In this document: piece by piece, positions 1 through 8,688 of the stretch
Position numbering within the stretch: the first letter of the stretch is position 1
How the letters are laid out: each line of letters starts with the position of its first letter
Assembly: GCA_022508345.1 (NCBI GenBank)
Contig: JAFLVK010000003.1
Span: 49,181-113,180 of the forward strand
Direction: 5' to 3'
DNA length: 64,000 bases
Source of the DNA: Clostridiales bacterium
GTDB lineage: Bacteria; Bacillota; Clostridia; Christensenellales; CAG-314
The notes under the pieces: generated by a model
Told to the model about the DNA's origin: nothing
Database searches by the model: none
Seen by the model: only the letters and a program-made list of their open reading frames with translations
Translations under genes and position numbers: made by a program

Positions 1-286
1 CTGCTGCTGCAACATCACGCGACATTTCTTCGTAGACAACCATGCTTTCGTCAAAGTCGCTGTACTCACTGCGCAAAAACGTGCAAATTTGCTCCTTGAC
101 CTTTTCTGCCGAAATGTCCGCAACTAGTTGCAGTTCCAATGAATTGCTCGTTAAGCGGCTAACGACAACGGCACCTGTTAGATTGCCATCCAGATATGCA
201 CGAACATTGGTAATAATTGAAGTATCTTCCATGCGGTGTGCTAACAGCCATTCCCAGGAAAACATATACACTACAGTCCTACCCAT
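1..286 (-). CDS. Unrecognised protein, N-terminal part only
   Basis: An open frame runs from an ATG at 286 to the window edge, giving at least 95 residues beginning MGRTVVYMFSWEWLLAHRME. The start is supported by an AAAGGAGG ribosome site a few bases upstream. The visible part is soluble, with a mixed alpha/beta look and no signal peptide or membrane segment. I do not recognise the family. The gene is divergent from the cold-shock gene at 482, so 287-481 must carry both promoters. The plus-strand frame at 42-398 overlaps it antisense and has no ribosome site, so it was judged a shadow. Confidence 0.6.
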   Translation of the reverse strand, partial: MGRTVVYMFSWEWLLAHRMEDTSIITNVRAYLDGNLTGAVVVSRLTSNSLELQLVADISAEKVKEQICTFLRSEYSDFDESMVVYEEMSRDVAAA

Positions 287-481
287 AATGCCTCCTTTAC
301 AGAAAACAGTTCACAGTAATTGTAACATATTACACACAGTATTTCAAGTATCTGATGTCGGGCGTATAGGAAAACTGCTAAGCAAACTTACTCCGTGATT
401 ACAATAAAATAAGTAAGTTTCCTCTTTTGTCATAATATTTGCATTATTTGTACACAATAAGTTACAAAAGGAGTTTTAAAT

Positions 482-694
482 ATGACAGGTACAGTTAAAT
501 GGTTTAATGCAGTAAAAGGTTACGGCTTCATCGTGAACGATGAGGGTGGCGAGGATATATTCGTGCACTATTCCGCCATTATCAAGGACGGGTTCAAGAC
601 GCTACGCGACGGTCAAAAGGTAGAATTCGACTTGGAGAATGACACGGAAAACGAAAAACTGCGCGCTACAAATGTGACACCGATAGAAGGCTAA
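482..694 (+). CDS. csp: Cold-shock domain protein (CspA family)
   Basis: This 70-residue protein is a single OB-fold cold-shock domain of the usual family length. The RNP1-type motif KGYGFI is at residues 12-17 and the RNP2-type motif DIFVHY at 25-30. The opening [16 protein letters not shown] is diagnostic. Family members bind single-stranded RNA and DNA and act as RNA chaperones and antiterminators. The start has a good ribosome site (AAAAGGAG) 7-8 bases upstream. A TTGTCA at 427 and an AT-rich TACACA near 451 could be its promoter, but the -10 match is poor. It is monocistronic and ends at a strong terminator shared with the convergent collagen-like gene. I cannot tell whether it is cold-induced. 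Confidence 0.96.
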   Translation: MTGTVKWFNAVKGYGFIVNDEGGEDIFVHYSAIIKDGFKTLRDGQKVEFDLENDTENEKLRATNVTPIEG

Positions 695-729
695 TTGAAA
701 TCTATTGTATAAGTACAACTAAAAAAGAA

Positions 730-755
730 CCGAGGCAATGTGCCTCGGTTTTTTT
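730..755 (+). terminator. Rho-independent terminator after csp
   Basis: An 8-bp perfect stem (CCGAGGCA / TGCCTCGG) closes a 3-nt loop and is followed by seven T. A-rich sequence on the 5' side lets the stem extend, so it could also end transcription from the convergent collagen-like gene at 784. Confidence 0.9.
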
Positions 756-783
756 CATTCGTTTGTATTGAAGCATTTGCAGA

Positions 784-1623
784 TTAAACTACAGTGCCTG
801 AATCGAGCTTTTTCACTGTCAGGTAGGTGTTTACATTGTCGCTGGGTGTAAGCGATGTTGTTGCGCTACCTTCTGCAGTAAGCGTTACAACGTCGTTTTC
901 CGCAAGCGATACAATCGTGCTACCGTTCATTGAACGGTCTGTTCCTGTAATGAAGTCCTGCATTATGATACCCGAAGTAATCGGAGTACCGTTAACATTA
1001 ACGGACAATGTTATTGTTGATGCAGGATTAACGTCGCCAAGCAGACCGTAGTTGATTTCGTAGTCGCCCGCGTTTTCAATCGTGATATCGTTTGTGCCGT
1101 AGGTTACGTTGAGATTGGGCATTTGTGAGCCAAGCGTCAATGCTACGGGCGTTCCTGCCGTCAAAGCAACAGGAGTGGTATCTGTGGAATACAATCCGCC
1201 GTATGCCGACAAACCGTCCGTTGCAGGGCCTGTTTCACCCGTTGCGCCTGTGGGACCCACTTCGCCTTGGATACCCTGCGGACCTGTAGGACCTACGGGA
1301 CCGGTTGCGCCTGTAGCTCCAGTTGCACCTGTTGCACCAGTTGGACCAACACCACCGACTTCACCTGCCAAGCCTTGAGGTCCGGTAGCTCCTGTAGCTC
1401 CAGTCGGACCTGTCGGACCCGTGGGACCCGTTACACCGGGGATACCTTGAGGTCCGGTAGCTCCCGTTGCGCCTGTTACACCGGTATTCCCGTGATTGCC
1501 TTGAGCGCCCATGATACCTTGCGGACCTGTGAAACCTCTCGGACCTCTTGGACCGCGTTCGATTATTATAATTCTGTTTTGATCACTTTCGTTGTGACAA
1601 CAATTACTTCTACAACAAAACAT
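784..1623 (-). CDS. Collagen-like Gly-X-Y repeat protein (BclA-like surface protein)
   Basis: This 279-residue protein has three parts. Residues 1-23 are a short leader rich in Cys and charged residues ([15 protein letters not shown]). Residues ~24-133 are an uninterrupted run of Gly-X-Y triplets, many of them GPTG, GATG or GPQG, which should form a collagen-like triple helix. Residues ~135-279 are a beta-rich C-terminal domain rich in Thr, Val and Asn, resembling the globular C-terminal domains of exosporium BclA-type proteins. There is no Sec signal or LPXTG motif, which fits a spore-coat or exosporium protein exported by another route. Ribosome site AAGGAGAG precedes the ATG. Such proteins in Clostridia and Bacillus form hair-like spore surface filaments; that role here is inferred. 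The triplet tract is prone to length variation. Confidence 0.85.
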   Translation of the reverse strand: MFCCRSNCCHNESDQNRIIIIERGPRGPRGFTGPQGIMGAQGNHGNTGVTGATGATGPQGIPGVTGPTGPTGPTGATGATGPQGLAGEVGGVGPTGATGATGATGATGPVGPTGPQGIQGEVGPTGATGETGPATDGLSAYGGLYSTDTTPVALTAGTPVALTLGSQMPNLNVTYGTNDITIENAGDYEINYGLLGDVNPASTITLSVNVNGTPITSGIIMQDFITGTDRSMNGSTIVSLAENDVVTLTAEGSATTSLTPSDNVNTYLTVKKLDSGTVV

Positions 1624-1764
1624 TTTTTTCTCTCCTTGTACTTTTTTAGGGCTGTGCCCTACAAATATACTATTAAAAATTTACAAACTGTGTTACGTTG
1701 TGAGCTTTTACACCGCTTTTTGTAAATAATTGTAGAATTGCAAGAAATATTTTCAGTAAAAGGG

Positions 1765-1793
1765 TTGACTTTTTATAAATAATGGCATAAAAT
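1765..1793 (+). promoter_or_regulatory. SigmaA-type promoter of the cad operon
   Basis: TTGACT (1765-1770) and TAAAAT (1788-1793) are separated by exactly 17 bp, directly upstream of the cadC operator. Confidence 0.8.
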
Positions 1794-1796
1794 AAT

Positions 1797-1822
1797 AACA
1801 GTTGAACAATTATTCAACTGTT
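1797..1822 (+). promoter_or_regulatory. Palindromic operator for the ArsR/CadC repressor
   Basis: A perfect 10-6-10 palindrome, AACAGTTGAA - CAATTA - TTCAACTGTT, lies immediately after the -10 box and over the expected transcription start. Its AT-rich centre and size match known SmtB/CadC operators. A repressor bound here would block RNA polymerase, consistent with autoregulation of the downstream operon. Confidence 0.8.
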
Positions 1823-1847
1823 TCAACATAACAAGGAGAACAAATCA

Positions 1848-2204
1848 ATGCAAGATAAAGACTTGATGTGCAAGGCTACGCATGTGCATGACGAAGTGTG
1901 CGAACAGGTAGTTGTGGACATGCCGGACGAGAATGCGCTTTACGACGTGGCAGAGCTGTTCAAAATATTTGGCGACTCTACTCGCATACGCATACTGTCG
2001 GCATTGGCGCAGGCGGAAATGTGCGTGTGCGATATCGGCGTTGTGCTCAACATGACCAAGTCGGCTGTGTCACACCAGCTACGGATACTGCGCCAGGCAA
2101 AGCTTGTCAAAAACAGGCGCAGCGGCAAGGAAATATTTTACAGCCTGGACGACGATCACGTCCTGAGCATAATTAAATTGGCACTAGAACATATACAGGA
2201 GTAA
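1848..2204 (+). CDS. cadC: ArsR/SmtB-family metal-sensing repressor (CadC type)
   Basis: This 118-residue winged-helix protein carries both known metal sites of the family. The alpha3N-type site is Cys59 and Cys61 (EMCVCD) with possible N-terminal ligands Cys8, His12, His14 and Cys18. The alpha5 zinc site is D102-x-H104 followed by H115-x-x-E118. The helix-turn-helix is around residues 70-88 (MTKSAVSHQLRILRQ). A protein with both sites is expected to sense Cd/Pb through alpha3N and Zn through alpha5, releasing DNA when metal binds. It is first in an operon with an HMA protein and a P1B ATPase, under a promoter overlapped by a palindrome that is probably its own operator. Ribosome site AAGGAGAA supports the start. 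Confidence 0.93.
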   Translation: MQDKDLMCKATHVHDEVCEQVVVDMPDENALYDVAELFKIFGDSTRIRILSALAQAEMCVCDIGVVLNMTKSAVSHQLRILRQAKLVKNRRSGKEIFYSLDDDHVLSIIKLALEHIQE

Positions 2205-2208
2205 ACTT

Positions 2209-2427
2209 ATGAAAAAAGTAATAGCAATGCAAGACCTCGATTGCGCAAACTGCGCAGCAAAAATGGAACAGGCAATAAGAAAAATTGACGGCGTAAGTAG
2301 CTGCACCATCAACTTCATGCTACAACGCATGACGCTGGAGCTGGACGATGCACGCTCGGCTGAAATCATCGAGCAAGTAAAGGCTGCGGTTAAAAAGGTT
2401 GAGCCCGATTGTCGGTTAAAAATTTAG
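2209..2427 (+). CDS. Stand-alone heavy-metal-associated (HMA) domain protein
   Basis: This 72-residue protein is a single ferredoxin-like HMA fold with the metal motif DCANCA at residues 10-15. It lies 4 bp after cadC and ends 6 bp before cadA, so the three are cotranslated. The downstream ATPase starts directly at its first membrane helices and lacks its own N-terminal HMA domain, so this small protein probably supplies it in trans. The Asp before CxxC is characteristic of Zn/Cd rather than Cu HMA domains. It could deliver metal to the pump or regulate it; the sequence does not decide. Confidence 0.9.
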   Translation: MKKVIAMQDLDCANCAAKMEQAIRKIDGVSSCTINFMLQRMTLELDDARSAEIIEQVKAAVKKVEPDCRLKI

Positions 2428-2433
2428 CACATT

Positions 2434-4293
2434 ATGACAAAAAATAAAAAATCACTGATACGCATAATTGTTGCGTTAGTTGTCAGCGTTGTTACACTAA
2501 TACTTAAATACACCATCGACCTAAACGAATGGATACAGCTTTCGCTGTTTGCCGCAGCGTACCTGGTTGCAGGCTACGACGTGCTGTGGAAGGCTGTCAC
2601 AAATATCTTCCACGGCAAGGTATTTGACGAGAACTTCCTTATGACGGTTGCAACCATTGGCGCGTTTGCTATCGGCGAATATGCCGATGCTGCCGCTGTC
2701 ATGATACTGTACCAAATTGGCGAACTGTTCCAACGCTACGCCGTGGGAAAAAGTCGCAGAAATATCGCCGCTTTGATGGATATCCGTCCTGAGGAAGCAA
2801 CGGTTGTACGCAACGGCGAAGAGGTAACTGTACATCCGTCGGAAATTGAAGTGGGCGAAACATTCGTCGTAAAGGCAGGCGACAAGATTGCACTTGACGG
2901 CACGGTACTAAAGGGCGAATGTAACATTGACACTTCCGCTATCACAGGCGAAAGCTTGCCACGCCACACCGAAGCTGGACAAACGGTACTGTCGGGCTGT
3001 ATCAATCTGGACGGCGTAATTTACGTTACAGCTACAGGCACTTACGACGACAGCACGGTTGCAAAAATATTGGACCTGGTGGAAAACGCAACTTCCTCGA
3101 AATCCCCTGCGGAAAACTTTATCACAAAGTTCAGCAAATACTACACCCCCGTGGTTGTTGGCTTGGCGCTGCTGCTTGGCGTTCTTCCGCCGCTAGTTAC
3201 AGGGCAGTTCGCTAGCTGGACAGTGTGGAGCATGTGGCTAAAACGCGCAATGATGTTCCTGTTTGTGTCCTGCCCATGCGCACTGGTAATTTCCGTACCG
3301 CTAGGGTTCTTTGGCGGAATTGCCGCCGCAAGCAAACGCGGAATTTTAGTAAAGGGCAGTAACTATCTAGAGCTGCTGGCAAAGGTCAACACCGTTGCTT
3401 TCGACAAGACGGGAACGCTCACAAAGGGTAACTTTGCTGTTACGGTTGTTTATCCCGAGGACAAACGTCAACAAGTTTTGGAGCTTGCTGCCATTGCCGA
3501 ACAGTACAGCAATCACCCCATTGCACTGTCTATCAACAGGGAAGCCAAGGCAAAGGTTGAAGCCAAGGTAACGGAAATTGCAGGCAAGGGCTTACAGGCG
3601 CAAACGGACAACTGCACCATTTTGTGCGGTAACGCGCAGCTAATGAAAGATAACGGAATTGAACACCCAGTTGCAACTGGCGGTACGGTAGTTTACGTTG
3701 CTGAACAAGGTAAATTTGTGGGTTACATCGTGATTGCAGACGAAATAAAGCCCGATTCGGAAACTGCAATAAAGCAGCTTCAACAAAGCGGTTGCAAAAC
3801 GGTTATGCTAACCGGCGACAATGCACAAACGGCAGAAACTGTTGCGCACAAGCTTTCTATCGACAGCTACTACGCCGAACTGTTACCGCAGGACAAAGTT
3901 AGTAAGCTGGCAGAGCTCAAGAACAAAAACACAACGGTTGCGTTCGTTGGAGACGGTATAAATGACGCGCCCGTACTTGCAACGGCAGACGTTGGCATTG
4001 CAATGGGAGCAATGGGTAGCGACGTTGCAATAGAAACTGCCGACGTTGTGCTTATGCAGGACAATCCCACCGCTATTTCGTCAGCTAAGCGCATTGCGAA
4101 AAAGACACTGACAATAGTACGCGAAAATATTATATTGTCACTGCTAATCAAGTTCGCAGTGCTTGTACTTTCCGCAGTAGGCGTGTTGGATCTCATATCC
4201 TTTGGTTTGATAATTGCTATCCTTGCCGACGTAGGCGTTTGCGTGATTGCAATACTCAACTCTATGCGATCTATGTTAGTAAGTAAAAAGTAA
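2434..4293 (+). CDS. cadA: P1B-type Zn/Cd/Pb-exporting ATPase
   Basis: This 619-residue integral membrane pump should expel Zn, Cd or Pb from the cytoplasm using ATP. Visible motifs are the membrane metal site SCPCALV around residues 278-284, the phosphorylation loop DKTGTLTKG around 324, the TGES actuator motif, and the hinge GDGINDAP around 507-514. The last helix region contains a conserved ADVGVC segment as in ZntA/CadA. Unlike most CadA proteins it has no N-terminal HMA domain and begins almost at once with a hydrophobic segment; the HMA is the separate gene just upstream. The start ATG lies 6 bp after the HMA stop. A hairpin follows the stop codon. Confidence 0.93.
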   Translation: MTKNKKSLIRIIVALVVSVVTLILKYTIDLNEWIQLSLFAAAYLVAGYDVLWKAVTNIFHGKVFDENFLMTVATIGAFAIGEYADAAAVMILYQIGELFQRYAVGKSRRNIAALMDIRPEEATVVRNGEEVTVHPSEIEVGETFVVKAGDKIALDGTVLKGECNIDTSAITGESLPRHTEAGQTVLSGCINLDGVIYVTATGTYDDSTVAKILDLVENATSSKSPAENFITKFSKYYTPVVVGLALLLGVLPPLVTGQFASWTVWSMWLKRAMMFLFVSCPCALVISVPLGFFGGIAAASKRGILVKGSNYLELLAKVNTVAFDKTGTLTKGNFAVTVVYPEDKRQQVLELAAIAEQYSNHPIALSINREAKAKVEAKVTEIAGKGLQAQTDNCTILCGNAQLMKDNGIEHPVATGGTVVYVAEQGKFVGYIVIADEIKPDSETAIKQLQQSGCKTVMLTGDNAQTAETVAHKLSIDSYYAELLPQDKVSKLAELKNKNTTVAFVGDGINDAPVLATADVGIAMGAMGSDVAIETADVVLMQDNPTAISSAKRIAKKTLTIVRENIILSLLIKFAVLVLSAVGVLDLISFGLIIAILADVGVCVIAILNSMRSMLVSKK

Positions 4294-4307
4294 GCGTAAT
4301 TGAATAA

Positions 4308-4339
4308 AAGCCCGATTGCTAATGCAGTCGGGCTTCATA
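4308..4339 (+). terminator. Probable terminator of the cad operon
   Basis: AAGCCCGATTGC pairs with GCAGTCGGGCTT around a TAAT loop (12 bp with one wobble). The following sequence (CATAATTTTC) is only moderately T-rich. Confidence 0.55.
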
Positions 4340-4381
4340 ATTTTCATATAGAACTATAAATTGAAATTTATCGTTCAATCA

Positions 4382-4720
4382 TTATTTATTCTGTTCGTTA
4401 AAACAATCTGTGCAAAGCCATGTACTACCATCTTCCGAAACATAGCATTCTTCTGTATTTTTGTCGATACTAACCCAACATTCCATACAATGCTCATGCC
4501 ATATCTGTGAAAAATCGTCATTTGTTTTAATTATAAATTCATCTGCTACCGATTTTGGACTTATTACCCCATACCATTTTTCTGGATGATTTGAATATTC
4601 TTCTTTTAATTTAAGAGCATATTCTTTTGGTATAATTTTCACAAATTTTTCTTCCATGCTAAATATTCCTTCACTAAATAACTGTTTATATTTCTTATCA
4701 AGCTTGAATTCTGCCATCAT
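4382..4720 (-). CDS. Uncharacterised protein with a C-terminal Cys4 knuckle
   Basis: This 112-residue protein was not recognised. Its N-terminal two thirds are charged and probably helical. The C-terminal third has two CxxC pairs (HCMECW around residue 78 and WLCTDC around 103) that could bind one zinc or iron atom. The codon use is more A/T-rich than that of its neighbours, which may indicate transfer. Two ATGs are adjacent; the GGGGTGGG ribosome-like stretch upstream lies in the end of the structured repeat 4726-4829, so that repeat abuts or supplies the gene's translation signal. There is no obvious partner; the gene lies downstream of an ABC exporter pair in the same orientation. Confidence 0.6.
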   Translation of the reverse strand: MMAEFKLDKKYKQLFSEGIFSMEEKFVKIIPKEYALKLKEEYSNHPEKWYGVISPKSVADEFIIKTNDDFSQIWHEHCMECWVSIDKNTEECYVSEDGSTWLCTDCFNEQNK

Positions 4721-4725
4721 ATCCC

Positions 4726-4829
4726 ACCCCTTAAAGAATAAGGGGCTGGGGGTTTTGAGGAGTTTTCAAGTAACGGGTTGTTAAGGGGTGTAGGGCGGAA
4801 TCGGAAAACAGCCCTCACCCCTTAAATAA
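4726..4829 (-). repeat. Two-hairpin dispersed repeat, copy 1
   Basis: About 104 bp matched by a second copy at 51021-51126, with the last 55 bases identical. It holds two potential hairpins. One is CCCCTTA / TAAGGGG. The other is long: AAGGGGTG plus AGGGC pairing with GCCCT plus CACCCCTT. Both copies sit just after the stop codon of a minus-strand gene (here the ABC exporter subunit). No T-tract follows the hairpins, so they are not ordinary terminators. Confidence 0.85.
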
Positions 4830-4848
4830 ATTACTGTTTATCTAACGA

Positions 4849-6735
4849 TTACTTTTTCGCTAATTGTTCTTTGTTGTACTGGAGCATATACAGCTCGTAG
4901 TAACGTCCACGCTGTTTCAACAGCTCGTGGTGATTGCCTTGCTCTACTATCCGACCGTCGGATACAACGATAATGTTATCGGCGTGCTGAATTGTAGACA
5001 GACGGTGCGCGACAATCAACATTGTGCCGATATTCATCATTTTGGTAAGGCTGTCCTGGATGAGCAATTCCGTTTCCGTGTCGATGTTAGCGGTTGCCTC
5101 GTCCAAAATCATAACCTCGGGCTTGTGAATAATCGTACGCGCAAAGGACAGCAGCTGCCGTTGCCCTGCGGAGAAGTTGTTGCCGCGTTCGCGCACTTCT
5201 TCATCTAAGCCCTTGCCAAGACGGTCAATGAACTTGTCGGCATTGACGTACCTGCACGCTTCCAAAACCTGCTCGTCGTCGAACTCGTCGCGCAACACGA
5301 TGTTGCTGCGTATTGTACCGGCAAATAGGAAAACGTCCTGTAGCATTTGCCCGAAGTGCTTGCGTAGAGAGGAAATCTTGATGTGGCGGATATTTATTCC
5401 GTCAAGCAGTATTTCGCCTTGCTGAATGTCGTAGTTGCGGCAAAGCAGCGACAGTATTGTTGTCTTTCCGCTACCCGTTGCGCCCACAAATGCAACAGTG
5501 TCCTTGGCGTTTACGTGGAAGCTGACATCCTTTAATATCCACTCGCCCTCGTTGTAGGCAAACCACACGTTTTTAAATTCAATTTCACCGCGCACAGTTT
5601 CCAGCTCGATTGCGTCGGGCTCGTCCACCACGTCGGGCTTGATATCCATGATGGTAAATATCTTTTCCGCCGAAGCAAACGCCGATTGCAGACGGTGGAA
5701 CTGCTCCGCCAAGCCCTGTATCGGGTTGAAGAAGCGAGAAATGAACATGTAAAATACAACTATCGTTTCGCCGGAAATTACCTGCCCCAATATCTGGTGA
5801 CCGTCCAGTGCGCCCTTTGCGCCCAGGAAAAACAGGCAAAGCACCGACGATATGTACAGCATGTACACAATAGGACGGAAAATACCGAATACGAATATTT
5901 GTCCGCGTTGTGCCTTGTACAGCTTTTCGTTTTTGACGTCGAACTCGTCCATTTTGCGTTGTTCGCGGTTGAATATTTGGATAATCTTCATGCCCGACAG
6001 GTGTTCGGACAAATAGGTGTTGATGTCCGTTGTGCCGTTTTTTACCTGACGGTAAGCTCGGCGGGAAAATTTGCGGAACATCACCGTAAACAGCACCACA
6101 AACGGAACGAAACACAGCACCATTAGCGACAGCAGATAGTTTACACACAGCATTGCAACAAGCACGCCCAGTATAACAAATATGTTCTTGGCAAGGTTTA
6201 CAAGCATGCCTGTAAACATCATGGAGATGGCGTTTGTGTCGTTGGTAACACGCGTAACAAGGCGGCCAACGGGCATCTTGGACAGCTGTGCGTGCGACAG
6301 GCTTTCAATGTGGGTAAAAGCATCCTCACGCAGCTTGGAAATTATCTTTTGTCCCGTCTTTTGTAGCACAATCGATTGAACATATGTGCCTAATAGCGAC
6401 ACTGCCAATATCCCTGCATACAGCAGCACTCGCCACAGCACGTCGTTGTACTCAAAGCCCTCTTCGGCAATTATGCTTTCGATATTTCCCACAAGTATAG
6501 GGGAAACAATTGTGTAGGATATGGACAGCAGCATTACAAGCCCAACTATCACAAAGTTAAACCAGTAGGGCTTGGCGTAACGTAAAAGCCTCTTCATTAG
6601 CTCGCCGTCTTTCATGTTGCGCTCAAAGCCCATGGCTTCCTTTTTGTCCTTGACAAGCGCATACGCCAGTATCAACGCTGCTGTAAATACACCTACTATT
6701 GCGCCAACGATAAGAAGTGGTAAATATGCTTTCAT
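4849..6735 (-). CDS. ABC exporter subunit, permease-ATPase fusion (catalytic Walker B half)
   Basis: This 628-residue half-transporter has a short extra N-terminal membrane anchor, a six-helix exporter domain (~residues 50-350) and an ATPase domain (~380-628). The Walker A is GATGSGKTT and the Walker B ILDEATANID has a normal catalytic Glu. Its signature motif is degenerate (NFSAGQRQ instead of LSGGQ). The start used is the ATG at 6735, which has a GGAGGG ribosome site and lies 1 bp after the upstream subunit's stop; a longer frame to 6795 would overlap that gene. With the partner at 6737-8485 it forms a heterodimeric multidrug or lipid exporter of the LmrCD/TM287-288 type, with one proper and one degenerate ATP site. 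The substrate cannot be read from sequence. Confidence 0.92.
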   Translation of the reverse strand: MKAYLPLLIVGAIVGVFTAALILAYALVKDKKEAMGFERNMKDGELMKRLLRYAKPYWFNFVIVGLVMLLSISYTIVSPILVGNIESIIAEEGFEYNDVLWRVLLYAGILAVSLLGTYVQSIVLQKTGQKIISKLREDAFTHIESLSHAQLSKMPVGRLVTRVTNDTNAISMMFTGMLVNLAKNIFVILGVLVAMLCVNYLLSLMVLCFVPFVVLFTVMFRKFSRRAYRQVKNGTTDINTYLSEHLSGMKIIQIFNREQRKMDEFDVKNEKLYKAQRGQIFVFGIFRPIVYMLYISSVLCLFFLGAKGALDGHQILGQVISGETIVVFYMFISRFFNPIQGLAEQFHRLQSAFASAEKIFTIMDIKPDVVDEPDAIELETVRGEIEFKNVWFAYNEGEWILKDVSFHVNAKDTVAFVGATGSGKTTILSLLCRNYDIQQGEILLDGINIRHIKISSLRKHFGQMLQDVFLFAGTIRSNIVLRDEFDDEQVLEACRYVNADKFIDRLGKGLDEEVRERGNNFSAGQRQLLSFARTIIHKPEVMILDEATANIDTETELLIQDSLTKMMNIGTMLIVAHRLSTIQHADNIIVVSDGRIVEQGNHHELLKQRGRYYELYMLQYNKEQLAKK

Positions 6736-6736
6736 A

Positions 6737-8485
6737 CTATTTGCCCTCCTCGTCTTCAAGCGCCTGCAAGGCAACCATGTTTTGGTATTCGGCACACCTT
6801 GACATAAGCTCGGCGTGAGAACCTACGTCCACTACCTTGCCGTTGTCAAGCAGTATTATCTTGTCCAGGCTTTGAACGGTAGAAATACGGTGCGCAATGA
6901 GAATAGTCGTCTTGCCCTGACGTGTTTGGCGCAGGTTATGCAGTATTGTTTTTTCCGTGTCGGTGTCGACAGCAGATACGGAGTCGTCCAATATCAATAT
7001 GGACGCGTCCTTCATGAGCGCGCGGGCAATGGAAATACGTTGCTTTTGCCCGCCGGATACAGTTATGCCACGTTCACCCAGTACCGTTTCGTAGCCGTTA
7101 GAAAACTTTTGAATGTTGCTGTCAATGTCGGAGAGTTTCGCTGCCTCTACAACCTGCTCCATTTCGCCTGTGTCGCTTGCAAAGGAGATGTTGCGCGCAA
7201 TCGTATCGGAAAACAGGAAGTTATCCTGCGGCACATATGCTGAGAAACGTCGCAAGCTCTTTATCTTAATGTTGTTGACGTCATTGCCGTCTACAAACAG
7301 CGCGCCGTCATCGACGTTGTAACAGCGCAGTATCAAATCGGCTACCGTAGTTTTGCCTGAGCCGGTTTTGCCGATAATACCGACGTTTTCACCTTGGTTG
7401 ATTGTAAACGATACGTCTTCAAGCGCGTTGTAATCTGCACCGGGATAACGGAATGTGAGGTGATTGAACTGTACGGTACCGCCGACATTATCCAATTCGA
7501 TTGCCCCGTCTGTATCTGCAACGGCTTGCTTTGTGTCCAGCAAATCGGATACGCGCTTGAGCGAAGCCTTGCCTCGCGACACCATTTCGATAAGCTCGGT
7601 AATTGCCATCATGGGCCACACGACGGAGTTGAAATAGCCGATGAATTCCATAAGCTGCCCCGCAGTGAATACGCCGTTGGAAACAAGATAGGAGCCGTAG
7701 CCCAGAACAATACAGATAACCGACTCCACAAACAGCGTAACAAACACGTTCAAGAGGGTGCTTATCTTGGTGTAAGCCACGTTGGCGTTTTCATTCTTTT
7801 TGTTTAGCCAACGGAACGCAAGCAATTCCTTGAATTCCTTTACAAACGCCTTGATTACCGCAATACCGGAAAAGCTCTCCTGCGAAAAGTCCGAAAGGTC
7901 GGAAAATGCCTGCTGGCGAACATCCCACTTCATGGTCATGTACTTGCCGACAAGCAAGCTTATACCAACCATAAACACCATGGGTATAAGTGACAATAGC
8001 GTCATGAGCCAATCCATCACAAACATCTTGTAAAGCGCCAAACCGCCCAAAAAGGCTGCGTCGAAGGTCATCATTATTCCACTACCGAAGCAGTCCTGGA
8101 CAGTTTCCAGGTCGTTGGTGAACAGCGACATAAGATTGCCGATTTTTTCGTGTGAGTAGAACTCGCAACTGAGCTCTTCGCAGTGGGCAAACATCCGTCT
8201 CCTCAAGTCGCGCTCTACCCGTATGCCCGATCCAAACAGGCATATACGCCACAGAAATCTGCCGAAAACAAGCGCCACAATAATGAAGAACATCGGTACG
8301 CAGATGTCCTTCCACAAGATGTCAAGGTCAAACGGAATTGTTCCGTTTACGCCGTCGATGACGGTGCGGTACATTTCGGGAATTACCAACTGCGCGTAGT
8401 CCACGGCAATAAGCGCGACAAGACCGATAACAATCATTAGCGCGTATTTCAAATAATATTTGTTTATGTATTTGCCGAAAATCAT
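6737..8485 (-). CDS. ABC exporter subunit, permease-ATPase fusion (degenerate Walker B half)
   Basis: This 582-residue half-transporter has six membrane helices (residues ~15-300) and a C-terminal ATPase domain. Walker A is GKTGSGKTT and the signature VSGGQKQR is canonical, but Walker B reads ILILDDSVSAVD, with Asp in place of the catalytic Glu. This is the mirror image of the next gene, where Walker B is intact and the signature is degenerate. Pairing of the two therefore gives one active and one inactive nucleotide site, the hallmark of heterodimeric exporters. A GAGG ribosome site precedes the ATG. Genes 8485 to 4849 form a two-gene operon with a 1-bp gap. Confidence 0.92.
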   Translation of the reverse strand: MIFGKYINKYYLKYALMIVIGLVALIAVDYAQLVIPEMYRTVIDGVNGTIPFDLDILWKDICVPMFFIIVALVFGRFLWRICLFGSGIRVERDLRRRMFAHCEELSCEFYSHEKIGNLMSLFTNDLETVQDCFGSGIMMTFDAAFLGGLALYKMFVMDWLMTLLSLIPMVFMVGISLLVGKYMTMKWDVRQQAFSDLSDFSQESFSGIAVIKAFVKEFKELLAFRWLNKKNENANVAYTKISTLLNVFVTLFVESVICIVLGYGSYLVSNGVFTAGQLMEFIGYFNSVVWPMMAITELIEMVSRGKASLKRVSDLLDTKQAVADTDGAIELDNVGGTVQFNHLTFRYPGADYNALEDVSFTINQGENVGIIGKTGSGKTTVADLILRCYNVDDGALFVDGNDVNNIKIKSLRRFSAYVPQDNFLFSDTIARNISFASDTGEMEQVVEAAKLSDIDSNIQKFSNGYETVLGERGITVSGGQKQRISIARALMKDASILILDDSVSAVDTDTEKTILHNLRQTRQGKTTILIAHRISTVQSLDKIILLDNGKVVDVGSHAELMSRCAEYQNMVALQALEDEEGK

Positions 8486-8552
8486 TTGCGCCTCTAAATA
8501 AAATTATTAACTAAAAGTATATCACTGTTCACGATTGCCGTCAAACAAAATA

Positions 8553-8570
8553 AGGCGACAAATGTCGCCT
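8553..8570 (-). terminator. Terminator of the recO block
   Basis: AGGCGACA / TGTCGCCT forms an 8-bp stem; on the minus strand it is followed by TTATTTTGTTT. It lies ~120 bp beyond the recO stop and upstream of the ABC operon. Confidence 0.65.
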
Positions 8571-8631
8571 GCAGTAATTGGTTTTATGTAGTACTCTATA
8601 TGAAATTTCAATAAAAATAAGCCATTTTTCG

Positions 8632-8652
8632 ATACTATGTGTGAAATAGTAT
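8632..8652. promoter_or_regulatory. 7-7-7 palindromic motif, copy 1
   Basis: ATACTAT - GTGTGAA - ATAGTAT lies between the recO terminator and the recO stop, ~150 bp upstream of the ABC operon on the same strand. Confidence 0.45.
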
Positions 8653-8688
8653 ATTATATTTGCACCAAAATCAGTTATGTTTAGCCAT

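Noticed and set aside
42..398. Plus-strand frame at the left edge
   Set aside because: It overlaps a minus-strand frame with a good AAAGGAGG start at 286 and has no ribosome site itself.
1109..1725. Plus-strand frames and tandem repeats that look like a CRISPR or minisatellite
   Set aside because: The repetition is the 9-base periodicity of Gly-X-Y codons of the collagen-like gene on the minus strand. There are no spacers of constant length.
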